64,000 nt of DNA from Sediminicola sp037203765 (GTDB lineage: Bacteria > Bacteroidota > Bacteroidia > Flavobacteriales > Flavobacteriaceae). Under the pieces are notes generated by a model that was given only the letters and a program-made list of their open reading frames with translations, did no database searches and had not been told where the DNA came from. Below are positions 35,487 to 45,035 of the stretch, in pieces (the first letter of the stretch is position 1; every line of letters starts with the position of its first letter). The stretch is from assembly GCF_037203765.1 (NCBI RefSeq), contig NZ_JBBCAS010000001.1, positions 372,001-436,000 of the forward strand, given 5' to 3'. Position numbers and translations under genes: made by a program.

Positions 35487-38126
35487 TTACATATTTACGA
35501 TAATAATTTCTGAACGCCTGTTCAATTCGTGCTTGGTGCCAGAACAACGCACCCCATTTTTACATTCGTTGATCAATTGTTCTTCTCCGTAGCCAATGGC
35601 ACTTTCAATACGGGCTGCATCAATACCTTTGGAGATAATATAATCCCTGGTAGATTTGGCCCTTCTATCCGATAGGTATTTGTTGTAAACATCGTTACCT
35701 CTGGAATCCGTATGGGATTCAATTTTAATGACCATCTCTGGATACTCGTTCATAACATTGACTACTTTGTCCAATTCCAAACTTGCATCCGATCTAATAT
35801 TGAACTTATCAAAGTCGAAATAGATCATGTCAGTTTTAAGTTTGCGTATACCGTTCTCTATGGCTATCAGGTCCTTCAATTTTTTGATTGAAATATCAAT
35901 ATTTATCAGTTCGTTATCCTTAGTGGTTACTTGCTGCTCTTGATCAAAATAAGTGTCCTGGGATACTTTAATGGTGTATTTGGTTTTGCCTTCCAGGTCT
36001 TCAAACAAGAAACTACCATCATCGCCAGTGACCATTTCCTTTAATTTAATATTGTTCTCATCCAAAAGGGTCACCAGACTTTGTGGCATAATATCGCCGG
36101 TAACCAATTCCGTCACCACTCCGGCAATGGCGTTTTGGTTGGGCACGATTTCCTCAACCAATAATCGTTCAAAAGAATAGATGTCATCATCGCCTTTACC
36201 GCCTTTTCGGTTCGAGGCAAAATAGCCTTTTTGGTTATCTTCGTTTACGATATAGGAAAAATCATCCTTGTTGCTGTTAATAGGCTGTCCCATATTTACA
36301 ACCTCTTTAAATCCTTCCTCATCATAAGCCACCTCATAAACGTCCAACCCACCTAACCCTACGTGTCCATTGGATGCGAAATACAGTTTTTTGTCATTGA
36401 TGAAAGGGAACATCTCCTTCTGTTCTGTATTGATTCCAGGGCCTAGGTTCTTTGGTGCTGAATACTGACCATTTTCAAGGACATCAACAACAAAAATATC
36501 GGTCTGCCCTATACTTCCGGGCATGTCGGAGACAAAGTATAATTTTGTTCCATCCGGACTCAATGCAGGGTGTCCTGTAGAATATTCATCACTGTTGAAA
36601 GGTAGTTCCTCGGCTTCGGTCCATTCCCCATCAATCTTTACTGATCGGTATATTTTAAGATTGTTGTCTCCGTTTTCTGCTCTTTTTAGTTTCTTTCCAT
36701 AATTGTTTCGCGTAAAATACATGGTAAGATTATCAGGAGCAAACGTAACCGAGGCCTCATGGTATTTGGTATTTATTTTTTTGGAAAATTTAATGGCACT
36801 TTTTAAATCCTGGGATTCTTGGTTGATCTTGGATACATAGAGGTCTAAATACGGTTGATTGTTCCATTTATACCGTCTGGTTTGTAAAAAGGAAGAATCC
36901 TTTGCAGAGGCAAAAACAATTTCGTCCTTGTTGTGGAACATGGGTGAAAATTCAGAATACTTGGTATTGATGGCCAAATTTTTAATTCCGAAATCTTGTT
37001 CCTTACTCAAAATATTATCCAATACGGCCTCTTTCTTTTCTGTATGGAGGGCCGTTCTGGTATTGTTGGGTTTGCTTTTTCCCATCTCTTGGTCATACAG
37101 ACGCATCAATCGCTTGGATCTACCGTATTTGCCCGTACCTTTTAAAGTGTGCGCATACTTGAAAAGTTGATCCGGAGTCATGTCCTTCTCATATCTTTCA
37201 TAAAGTACGTTGTACCAATAATACGCTTTTGGCATGTCCGTATTGTAATAATAGGCATCCCCCGCTTTTTCAAGTACGGTAAAAGAGTAATTTTTAGGAT
37301 CTTTTTTTAAGGCTTCTTCGTATAGTTCAGCGGCCTCAGCATACCACATTTTATTAAAGTACTCATCTGCTTTTTGAATAAGCCTAGTGGCATTGGGGCT
37401 ATCCTTGTCTTTAGAATAAGTAACCGTTCTTTTGGAACGTCTTTTATTTACAGGTACCTCTTCCTCCTCGACGGCATTCAACATCTCGTATGTTACTTCA
37501 TCTATGGACAATTGTTGTTCGGAAGTAGTTGATTTGGAAGACTTTTTATCTGTAGGTTTAGGCTCTTGTTGTGTTGCCTTGGTACCGGAGAGATCGTCAG
37601 CTAAGGGTAAAGGGTTTATAGACTTGTCCTTGATATCAATTTTATTGGCTTTACCTCCATTGTCCACGTTCATCAACCAAAATGGCTCTTGGTAGGTCCC
37701 GTTCAATTGGGAATTACAGGAGTTAATGGCCAGGTCCAGGGAATCGTATTGGGCCAGGTAGACATAATTGAGACCATTGTTGGAATTGTTTATATAACCG
37801 GCATTAAATCCTTTTCCCTTAAGTTTTTGGACTAATTTTTTGGCATTGGCCAAATCTGAAAATACCCCAGAAACTATATAATATCCTTCTTCTGCCCCTT
37901 TTAGGTTATAGAAGGTCCTACTATTGATGTTATTTTTGGCAGCCGCTCTTTTAAACGCATCCCCGGAAACTCTCTTGGTAGGTGCCGTTGCATAAATGTT
38001 TCGACTTTTGTTATAATGTGTAACTGAGGCATAATCGCCATTACTTGCTGTGTAATTCTTCTTTATACCCTGGGCGCTGCATAATATAGCGAGAAGGAAT
38101 ATATAGGTTGTAAGAAGGTTTTTCAT
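35487..38126 (-). CDS. OmpA/PD40 outer-membrane protein with SPOR-like domain
   Basis: The product is 879 residues from the ATG at 38126, which places the signal peptide (LLTTYIFLLAILCSAQ) at the N-terminus. Domain order: a SPOR-like module (about 81-156: GYYIVSGV ... LNYVYLAQYD ... WLMNVDN); a TPR-like region (about 245-330); PD40/WD40-like propeller repeats (about 390-640, with ALSPDGTKLYFVSD); a CNA-B-like carrier domain (about 675-745); and an OmpA peptidoglycan-binding domain (about 770-879, with YFDFDKFNIRSDA and SHTDSRGND). This is the usual third member of SprB/SprF-type clusters and probably ties the system to the cell wall. It follows the PorP gene after 337 nt and seems to have its own promoter. 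Confidence 0.88.
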   Translation of the reverse strand: MKNLLTTYIFLLAILCSAQGIKKNYTASNGDYASVTHYNKSRNIYATAPTKRVSGDAFKRAAAKNNINSRTFYNLKGAEEGYYIVSGVFSDLANAKKLVQKLKGKGFNAGYINNSNNGLNYVYLAQYDSLDLAINSCNSQLNGTYQEPFWLMNVDNGGKANKIDIKDKSINPLPLADDLSGTKATQQEPKPTDKKSSKSTTSEQQLSIDEVTYEMLNAVEEEEVPVNKRRSKRTVTYSKDKDSPNATRLIQKADEYFNKMWYAEAAELYEEALKKDPKNYSFTVLEKAGDAYYYNTDMPKAYYWYNVLYERYEKDMTPDQLFKYAHTLKGTGKYGRSKRLMRLYDQEMGKSKPNNTRTALHTEKKEAVLDNILSKEQDFGIKNLAINTKYSEFSPMFHNKDEIVFASAKDSSFLQTRRYKWNNQPYLDLYVSKINQESQDLKSAIKFSKKINTKYHEASVTFAPDNLTMYFTRNNYGKKLKRAENGDNNLKIYRSVKIDGEWTEAEELPFNSDEYSTGHPALSPDGTKLYFVSDMPGSIGQTDIFVVDVLENGQYSAPKNLGPGINTEQKEMFPFINDKKLYFASNGHVGLGGLDVYEVAYDEEGFKEVVNMGQPINSNKDDFSYIVNEDNQKGYFASNRKGGKGDDDIYSFERLLVEEIVPNQNAIAGVVTELVTGDIMPQSLVTLLDENNIKLKEMVTGDDGSFLFEDLEGKTKYTIKVSQDTYFDQEQQVTTKDNELINIDISIKKLKDLIAIENGIRKLKTDMIYFDFDKFNIRSDASLELDKVVNVMNEYPEMVIKIESHTDSRGNDVYNKYLSDRRAKSTRDYIISKGIDAARIESAIGYGEEQLINECKNGVRCSGTKHELNRRSEIIIVNM

Positions 38127-38179
38127 TGGTGCAGCTATTAATTGGGAACTTGTCTTTAAAATCTTTAATTGATAACGTA

Positions 38180-38203
38180 AAAAGCAACTCATTTATTGAG
38201 TTG
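38180..38203 (-). terminator. Hairpin with T run in the ompA-like leader (possible attenuator)
   Basis: Read on the minus strand: CAACTCA-ATAAA-TGAGTTG then CTTTTT. It lies 54-77 nt before the ATG, inside the transcript expected from the promoter at 38255-38321. It could end PorP readthrough or act as an attenuator; the short T run keeps confidence moderate. Confidence 0.45.
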
Positions 38204-38254
38204 GTGTAGCGTTCTGATTTTCAGTAAGTTTAAATCCTTATGGTCTTTAAACTA

Positions 38255-38321
38255 CGAATTTAACGGATGAAGTGCCATTCGATTACTTTTTGTTGTGAAA
38301 GTGATGCATTTTGTCGTAAAC
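38255..38321 (-). promoter_or_regulatory. Adhesin-type promoter, site 4 (weaker, ompA-like gene)
   Basis: On the minus strand: GTTTACGACA (38321-38312), 16 nt, CAACAAAAA (38295-38287), 24 nt, TAAATTCG (38262-38255). Spacing is identical to sites 1-3. The first half-site matches TTTCACAACA at 7 of 10 positions, and the -7 box differs from TAnnTTTG by one base. About 128 nt of leader would follow. Confidence 0.45.
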
Positions 38322-38435
38322 AAGGGGTTTATGCTTAGGAGAAGAATCTAAAAACTTCATTTTTCGAGTCAATTAAGGTTGAATGAAACGAAATCCAATC
38401 CTGTTGGTTTGGTTAAAAAAACAAGAATATAAGTT

Positions 38436-38453
38436 TGTAAGAAGGTTTTTCAT
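38436..38453 (-). repeat. 18-bp duplicate of the ompA-like start region
   Basis: An 18-bp sequence covering the first six codons of the OmpA-like gene (38109-38126, encoding MKNLLT) recurs exactly here, 327 bp upstream, with further similarity just inside it. The copy also begins with ATG but its frame closes after 26 codons. It is probably a partial duplication remnant. Confidence 0.6.
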
Positions 38454-38463
38454 GTATGGTTTA

Positions 38464-39384
38464 TTAAAAAAATCTGGGAGATTTGAGTTTTTTGTCCTTG
38501 GAAATTAATTGATATCTAAATAGTATCTCATGGGTTCCATTATTGTAATTGTTTAGCTCGTTTATGCTATAATCATATGCGTAACCTATATTGATCCTAG
38601 GATTGACTTGAAAACCAAAGAGGCCGCTCAATGAATCCTCCCGTCTATAGTTAACGCCTAAATTCAAAGTTTCGTAAATAAGGAAGTTTATGGAAACGTC
38701 AATGGACATAGTGCCGGCAATAACATTCTTTATAAAGAACGAGGGTTTAAATTTTAAATCGGGATTAAGGTCAAAAACATAGCCCCCAATTACGTATAGA
38801 TGAATTCGGTCTGTGGCTTCAGACTCTTTAATGTTATCGTAATGATGTCCGGTTAATAAATTTGGGGTGGACAAACCTAAATAAGACTTATTGGTATAAT
38901 AAAAGAGACCTGTGCCAATCGTAGGTAGCACCCTACTATTAATATTTTCATTGAAAGCGGCTTCAGGATCGCGATAGCGACCTTTGGACCAGTCCAAACT
39001 AAAAAATTTAATTCCGGCTTTAAAGCCAAGGGACAGACGGTCCCCCCTTCTATTCAATATTATATTGTGGGCATAATTACCGTCCATATAGGTCTCTTGG
39101 GATGGGCCTAATTCATCATGGACAATAGAAAGGCCAATCCCATCAAAAATACCAACAGGAGCTTCTATACCAAACGTTATGGTTTTTGGTGCGCCTTCAA
39201 TTCCGTCCCATTGGCTCCTATAAAGGGAGAGAATGGTAAGATCACCTCGGGAACCTGTATATCCGGGATTTACTGTCATGGTATTGTAATTGTATTGCGT
39301 GTATTGCGGCTCTTGCTGTCCATAACAGAAAGACGCTATAAGGCACAATAACAAAAGGGGACCTTGAAAATTTTTGGGGAACAT
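38464..39384 (-). CDS. PorP/SprF family T9SS membrane protein
   Basis: The product is 306 residues with a signal peptide (GPLLLLCLIASFCYGQ). The PorP/SprF signature is very clear: PQYTQYNYNTMTVNPGYTGSRG, then LSLYRSQWDGIEGAPKT, GIGLSIVHDELGP and NINSRVLPTIGTGLFYYT. It ends with GTHEILFRYQ. It lies 40 nt downstream of the DUF11-rich adhesin stop on the minus strand, so it is the cognate partner of that type B substrate. It resembles canonical PorP more than the two other copies in the window do. Confidence 0.95.
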   Translation of the reverse strand: MFPKNFQGPLLLLCLIASFCYGQQEPQYTQYNYNTMTVNPGYTGSRGDLTILSLYRSQWDGIEGAPKTITFGIEAPVGIFDGIGLSIVHDELGPSQETYMDGNYAHNIILNRRGDRLSLGFKAGIKFFSLDWSKGRYRDPEAAFNENINSRVLPTIGTGLFYYTNKSYLGLSTPNLLTGHHYDNIKESEATDRIHLYVIGGYVFDLNPDLKFKPSFFIKNVIAGTMSIDVSINFLIYETLNLGVNYRREDSLSGLFGFQVNPRINIGYAYDYSINELNNYNNGTHEILFRYQLISKDKKLKSPRFF

Positions 39385-39424
39385 TTACTTAATATGGTTT
39401 AAACTTTATGTTATTAGAAATAGC

Positions 39425-42400
39425 CTATCGACTGATGTATATCCACCCGCTCTTTACAGGGGTTTTACCATCTCCGAAGTCCAAAAGGAAATAATAAGTA
39501 CCCACAGGAAGATTCATGTCCTTTCCATAATAGCTGGTTTCGGAAACTGTACCTTGCCAGTCATTTTTATATCCTTTCTTTTGGAACACCTTATTTCCCC
39601 ATCTATTGAAAATTTGAAGGAAGTTGTTAGGATAGTCTTCTATACATTCTATAAAGAAAACGTCGTTCAAACCGTCATTGTTGGGTGAGAATTCATTATA
39701 GATTACAAGGCATTCATCTTCAACCGATTGCTCTTCCAAAAGGTCTATACCGGTTTCGGCCATATCGTTGTTCGTGTTTGGATCTATTTGATCTGCATAC
39801 GTTAGAATAGCAATATTGACATAGTCATTAATTGCTGTTACGGTGGCCGTCATTTCTAATAGGGAAGTAGCACCAATCCTAAGAAATGGAATTTCCCAAA
39901 GGGAGCTGGTTTGATTGTAACTGCCGTTATCCACCTTTGAAGATACTAATTGGTATCCTTTTGGCAGAACATCCCTTATCTCTACATTGGTGGCATCGTA
40001 GGGGCCATTATTAGTGACTGTTACGGAAAAAACAACAATATCCCCAACCATGGCTTCCTGCCTATCCACTTTTTTATTTATGGACAAGTCAACCGTAGGA
40101 GTTGGAATAGTATGATTGTCCTCATCATCTTCACTTTGGTCATTACTGTCATTGTTTGGGGACGAATCTGGGTCATTTTGATCCATTTTGGTAATTCCCG
40201 CAATATTTTTGTACTCACCTGCAGCACCTGTTGGTGGCAATACAATTGTTTCATAAGTCAATATTTTGTCTCCAATTTCAATTTTTGGAATCTCCCAAGT
40301 AATGATATTTCCTTCCAATATACCACCATTGTTTATGTTGCCTAGAGCAAATCCGCTCGGCACTTGGTCTACTATGGTAACATTTGTTGCGTCATTGGGA
40401 CCGTCGTTGGTCACAATCAAAGAGAAGATGACAGTATCTCCAACATTAGGGTTGGTAGTATTAACAGTCTTTTTTAAGCTTAAATCTGAAAATTCATTGA
40501 TCGTAATGCCAATTTCATCCTTATTATTTTGGGAATTGGGGTCTGTTTGGTCTACAAAGCTCAAAGAGGCTATATTGTTGTAATCATGAATTGAAGCTAC
40601 TTCAACTGTTAATTTCAAGTTTGCGGTTTGTCCAACACCTATAGAAGGTATTTTCCATACCGATGAACTTTGATCATAGCTTCCACTAGTGGAGGTTGAG
40701 GATACAAATGCGTAACCGGCAGGCAGCACATCGGTGATTCCCACATTTGTTGCGGCATATGGGCCATTATTGGTAACAGTTATGGTAAAGACAACGGTAT
40801 CTCCAATAAAAGACTCAGGTTTGTTCACTGTTTTGTCAATGGCCAAATCTACAGTTGGTATGGGGATGGTATGGCTATCCTCATCGTCCTCACTTTGATC
40901 ATTATCATCATTGTTCGGTGCAGAATCAGGATCTACTTGGTCCATCTGGGTTATCTCAGCAATGTTTTTGTATTCATCAGCCGTTCCTGAAGGGGCATTT
41001 ATTACCGCCTCATAGGTCAGAACCTGTGTTCCAACCCCAACAGAAGGCAATATCCATGTAATTGTATTTGCATTTAAAGTACCTCCATTGCCAATGGTGC
41101 CAATAGAGAATCCACTTGGCACATTATCCACCACTGTCACATTGGTTGCATCATCGGGACCGTCATTGGTTACTGTTAAGGTAAATAGTACGGTATCCCC
41201 TACATTGGGATTACTGATATCCACATCTTTGTTTAAGCTTAAATCAGCGGTGCCGTTCACCTCTATGGTAATTGAATCGGTATGTTCACAGCCATTTGCA
41301 TTGGTACCGATTACGGTAAAAGTGGTTGTTGAGAATAAAATGACCGGTACACCATCCACGGCACCATTATCCCACATATAAGAATCTGCTCCGGCCCCTG
41401 TTAAGGTAACTGGTTCCCCTGAATTTATTTTCGTGGAAGAGGCATTGGCCGTAACAACAGGGGGCGTGTTTACTGTTAGTGTGACTGAAGCCGAAGCATC
41501 TGCAGGACATATGTAGGTGTCATTGGATACCATCACCCGATATTGATTGCCATTATCTAAAATTGTCGCATTGGTAATTTGTAGGGTGTCTGTATTAGTA
41601 CCACTATAAATACCGGCATCACTTAGATCAACCCAAGTAGTACCGTTAAATAACTGCCACTGGTAGTGGTCTGTCCGAATAGCTGTGACACTAAAGGTTG
41701 CATTATTTTCCGGGCATATTTCTAGATCCTTGGGTTGAGAGGTAATAGTGGGAGCAGTATTCTCCCTAAATTCATAGATACCATTTTTATCGATGTCCGC
41801 TGGTGTTTGATACGTTGCGCCTATTACAACCCCATCGGCATTGGTTTTGGGCGGGTTGCCCAATCCGTAATATTCGTTATCACCCTTATCGGCATTCATG
41901 TTAAAATAGGCTTCATTGGCATCACTACAACCGTCATCATCACTATCTGTATCCATATAATCCGGACCTTGGGAGCCATCGGTATTTCTAATGGTAAAAT
42001 TAATTATACCACTATCCACCGTTGTTTCTACCACATCCGCCAAACCGTTGGCGCCAAAACTTCCGTTTACAACACCATTGGTGTGCGGTTGTTCATGACC
42101 AGCTTCCACAGCGTCATAAATACCGTCATTATCCACGTCTAAATCCAGTTGATTGGTCACTCCATCTGAGTCGTTATCCAAGCCAAAGACCTGTGGATCG
42201 ATATAATTGGTGACACAACCAAATTCAATATTGTGTTGTCTTTCGGTAGAGGAAGCCCCTGGAATTCTTGCTACGGCTCCCACACGAATGGTTATTTCCG
42301 ATCTGGAATTATAATTCACCCCGAAATTTACTTGGGATTGCTTATTATTGGCCCCTGGATAAGTTTTGTTGCCTCCTGTTCCTATTACCCATTTCCCATC

Positions 42401-44623
42401 TGTGGACATGGTTAATTCCGTTGGATTGGCAATCACATAACTCGTGGGATTGTAACTCCATGTTTGTTCCCCATACTGATTGGTACCGTCAATATCATTA
42501 AAATTCATCAGAATCCTGTCCAATACAACTGGTGACGATCCTCCTGCAGTTACAAACCTAATTTTATATTCAATCAAACCTTGATCTCCCTTATTGGTAA
42601 AATTAAAGGCTGTAAAGGGTCTAAATGCAGGCTTGTCCTTACTATTGTTATCTATTTCCTTGACTGTGGCGTTATAGATTTGAACAATAGTGACCAGCGC
42701 ATCCGTTCCGCCAGTTACATTTGGGATTCTATATACTGCCCCTTGTTTTAGGGCATCCCCTGAGACCAAAACAGCATTTGCACTAAAATCCAGTGTCGTT
42801 TCACCTCCGCATTGTGGTTGGGAATTGGCTATAACCGTATTTAACTCTTGTAGATCGGGGATACCGTCATTATCATCATCCAAATCTGAGCGGTCCAATA
42901 TCCCATCTCCGTCCGAGTCATCAAAAGGTGGAGGAATATCGTTCAGCGTTTCAACGGTAACCTTGGCAATATCACATAATCCTGTAGTGTCACATATTTG
43001 ATATTCAAATGTATCTACCCCTATAAATCCGGGGTTTGGTGTATAATGCAATTCCCCTGTAGACTTGGCAATGGATAGATTCCCATGCGATGGTTGTAAA
43101 AGGCCACTATTGTTTATTGATGTAATGTCAATATTTTGATCAAGATCCTTGTCATTCTCTAATGCCTGTATGACAATTGAATTATTTGTATTGACCATAA
43201 CCATGTCATCTTTTGCACATGGTTGGGCATAAACAATTACTGTGGTTACGTTTGAGGGGTCAGGTATGCAGCCTTCACAAGGCGCTATGTTTAACTCATA
43301 GGTTCCTGGCTGGTTTATTGTAATCTCGTCCAATCCTACTCCCTCCATTTCAACGGTCCCATTTATAAAGGTCACCCCTTCTGTTAGGGATTTCCAAAAA
43401 TAAAGGGCTGTTGGAGACTTGAAATTTGCCTGAAGCGAGAGTGTTTCCGTACCAGTACAGCTAGTAAAATTAGCAGGCAAAGCTATACTTGTGTCAATAG
43501 CCCCTTCCTTGGCAGTTCCTAAGAACGGGAATGGTCCAGAAAAATCTACCAAGCCGGAATTAAAGGATGCAGAACCCCTTGTTTTGACCAAAACGGCACT
43601 GTATGGAAAATAACATGTTCCTTCCAGACCAAAAATAGTGGCTGGGTCAAAACCCAGACCAGTGAAATTAATACCAACCTCCGCCAAGGATTCCTTACTG
43701 TAAGTGCTCGAAGGTGATAGGTCAGTGTTAAAAGTGCCCCAAGGTGGGGCATCTGTGGGGACACCATTAATTTTACTGTAGGTATTCCCTCCATAATTTA
43801 CATGAGCGTACCCGTATTTTGATATTAGAGATTCTCCATCAAAACCTGTGTATTGAAAACCTGTGTTGGACAAATAATCTTTTCGTGAGATCCAAATTCT
43901 AATGTCCAAGCTCATGACACTGGATCCAGAATAATCAAATCCAACATCCAAGTCTCCTATTTTAGTAACCTTGCCATTATCGTCAAATTCCCATGAAGTA
44001 TGGCCTTCATCCGTTCCGACATTGGAAAAAGTATTTCCTGTTAATTTTAATTCTTCTATAAAAAACTCAACGTCGGTATAATGTGCCCCTCCATTATCTG
44101 AGGTGCTTACTGCCATATTCACCCAGAGTTCATCGGTAGGAGTTATGCCATTACGTCTAACATGGACAAATGCATCAACAATATCAGCTTTTTTTGAAAT
44201 GGAAGAAGATTTAACGACCCAGTTTGCTGGGTTATCACCGTTTTTTCCATTACCAAAAGTTGTCTTATCATTCTTTTCGGCAATATAATCATGGGCAAAT
44301 ATGGAGCCATACCACAACTTTCCATTGATGTTACTGTAGTTGGGCTCACTCATAAAAGCTTCAAATGCCTTATTTTCACCTGTGTCGATGTAATTTTTAA
44401 ATAATACTTGACTGCTCTCGTCTATAACCCCCAGCCCGGAAGTGCCAATAAACCAATCGTCCGTATTTACATCAGGGATCCCGGAGTATGTGTCGGCCTC
44501 AATTCCAAAATTGGCTCCATTGCCCGATTGGGCGGACATTCCAATGGAGGCTGATAGGAATATAAAACAGCAGAAAAGAACTACTTTTTTACGTGTGTTG
44601 TTTGTCATTAAATATAATTTCAT
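39425..44623 (-). CDS. DUF11-rich surface protein with T9SS type B sorting domain
   Basis: The product is about 1732 residues. The signal peptide (VVLFCCFIFLSASIGMSAQ) starts from ATG 44623 or ATG 44608. The N-terminal domain is unassigned, about 380 residues. Next come an Ig-like part with CxxCxP, a cadherin-like domain (IQALENDKDLD ... GFIGVDTFEYQIC), and a thrombospondin-type-3 calcium motif (DSDGDGILDRSDLDDDNDG) with a second such motif later. Ig-like domains follow, then four DUF11 domains arranged A-B-A-B (about 1145-1610). The C-terminal type B CTD includes NEFSPNNDGLNDVFFI and IFNRWGNKVF. The longer TTG-initiated form adds 16 polar residues and is less likely. Exported by T9SS and probably surface-anchored with the following PorP protein. 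Calcium binding is inferred from the DxDxDG motifs. Confidence 0.88.
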   Translation of the reverse strand: MKLYLMTNNTRKKVVLFCCFIFLSASIGMSAQSGNGANFGIEADTYSGIPDVNTDDWFIGTSGLGVIDESSQVLFKNYIDTGENKAFEAFMSEPNYSNINGKLWYGSIFAHDYIAEKNDKTTFGNGKNGDNPANWVVKSSSISKKADIVDAFVHVRRNGITPTDELWVNMAVSTSDNGGAHYTDVEFFIEELKLTGNTFSNVGTDEGHTSWEFDDNGKVTKIGDLDVGFDYSGSSVMSLDIRIWISRKDYLSNTGFQYTGFDGESLISKYGYAHVNYGGNTYSKINGVPTDAPPWGTFNTDLSPSSTYSKESLAEVGINFTGLGFDPATIFGLEGTCYFPYSAVLVKTRGSASFNSGLVDFSGPFPFLGTAKEGAIDTSIALPANFTSCTGTETLSLQANFKSPTALYFWKSLTEGVTFINGTVEMEGVGLDEITINQPGTYELNIAPCEGCIPDPSNVTTVIVYAQPCAKDDMVMVNTNNSIVIQALENDKDLDQNIDITSINNSGLLQPSHGNLSIAKSTGELHYTPNPGFIGVDTFEYQICDTTGLCDIAKVTVETLNDIPPPFDDSDGDGILDRSDLDDDNDGIPDLQELNTVIANSQPQCGGETTLDFSANAVLVSGDALKQGAVYRIPNVTGGTDALVTIVQIYNATVKEIDNNSKDKPAFRPFTAFNFTNKGDQGLIEYKIRFVTAGGSSPVVLDRILMNFNDIDGTNQYGEQTWSYNPTSYVIANPTELTMSTDGKWVIGTGGNKTYPGANNKQSQVNFGVNYNSRSEITIRVGAVARIPGASSTERQHNIEFGCVTNYIDPQVFGLDNDSDGVTNQLDLDVDNDGIYDAVEAGHEQPHTNGVVNGSFGANGLADVVETTVDSGIINFTIRNTDGSQGPDYMDTDSDDDGCSDANEAYFNMNADKGDNEYYGLGNPPKTNADGVVIGATYQTPADIDKNGIYEFRENTAPTITSQPKDLEICPENNATFSVTAIRTDHYQWQLFNGTTWVDLSDAGIYSGTNTDTLQITNATILDNGNQYRVMVSNDTYICPADASASVTLTVNTPPVVTANASSTKINSGEPVTLTGAGADSYMWDNGAVDGVPVILFSTTTFTVIGTNANGCEHTDSITIEVNGTADLSLNKDVDISNPNVGDTVLFTLTVTNDGPDDATNVTVVDNVPSGFSIGTIGNGGTLNANTITWILPSVGVGTQVLTYEAVINAPSGTADEYKNIAEITQMDQVDPDSAPNNDDNDQSEDDEDSHTIPIPTVDLAIDKTVNKPESFIGDTVVFTITVTNNGPYAATNVGITDVLPAGYAFVSSTSTSGSYDQSSSVWKIPSIGVGQTANLKLTVEVASIHDYNNIASLSFVDQTDPNSQNNKDEIGITINEFSDLSLKKTVNTTNPNVGDTVIFSLIVTNDGPNDATNVTIVDQVPSGFALGNINNGGILEGNIITWEIPKIEIGDKILTYETIVLPPTGAAGEYKNIAGITKMDQNDPDSSPNNDSNDQSEDDEDNHTIPTPTVDLSINKKVDRQEAMVGDIVVFSVTVTNNGPYDATNVEIRDVLPKGYQLVSSKVDNGSYNQTSSLWEIPFLRIGATSLLEMTATVTAINDYVNIAILTYADQIDPNTNNDMAETGIDLLEEQSVEDECLVIYNEFSPNNDGLNDVFFIECIEDYPNNFLQIFNRWGNKVFQKKGYKNDWQGTVSETSYYGKDMNLPVGTYYFLLDFGDGKTPVKSGWIYISR

Positions 44624-44692
44624 AGGGTTGCCCCTATGGGGGGATTTGGTTAAGTTTTGTTTAACGACCAATTACATCTTGGGACGTATTGG

Positions 44693-44759
44693 CAAAGCTA
44701 TTAGATAACCAAAGAATGGAAGATTTATTGTTGCAAGGATATCTTTACCTGTTGCGAAT
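44693..44759 (-). promoter_or_regulatory. Adhesin-operon promoter, site 3 (DUF11-rich adhesin)
   Basis: On the minus strand: ATTCGCAACA (44759-44750), 16 nt, CAACAATAA (44733-44725), 24 nt, TAGCTTTG (44700-44693), a perfect TAnnTTTG. The spacers equal those of sites 1 and 2, although this operon is on the opposite strand 35 kb away. It leaves a leader of roughly 70 nt. Confidence 0.62.
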
Positions 44760-44989
44760 AGCACAAAAGCTGTAGTTGCTACTTTTAGGGGCACGTTGAA
44801 CAAAACCAGTGAAGGCTTTTGAGAATCAATCTTTATCTACAAAGTACAATGAAGATATATTGCATGGAAAATAGAGAACAGAGGAACAAGAAATATCTGG
44901 ATATAATAAGGAGGGATACTTTGATAGGGTACTTGGATCTGGAATGTTTTAATGGGTAAACATGGAGCAACTTTATAGGAAAGTATTAA

Positions 44990-45014
44990 AACAAAAAACA
45001 CCCGCTAGGGGTGT
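44990..45014 (-). terminator. Terminator of tatA
   Basis: On the minus strand, ACACCC-CTAGC-GGGTGT is followed by TTTTTGT. It begins 22 nt after the tatA stop. Confidence 0.85.
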
Positions 45015-45035
45015 CTTTATTTCGGCTTTATAAGC

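Noticed and set aside
38127..38192. 22-residue N-terminal extension of the OmpA-like protein
   Set aside because: It would bury the signal peptide and run through the leader hairpin; ATG 38126 places the hydrophobic core correctly.
44624..44671. TTG-initiated extension of the third adhesin by 16 residues
   Set aside because: It adds a polar stretch ahead of a well-formed signal peptide and lies closer to the -7 box; the ATG at 44623 or 44608 is a better start.
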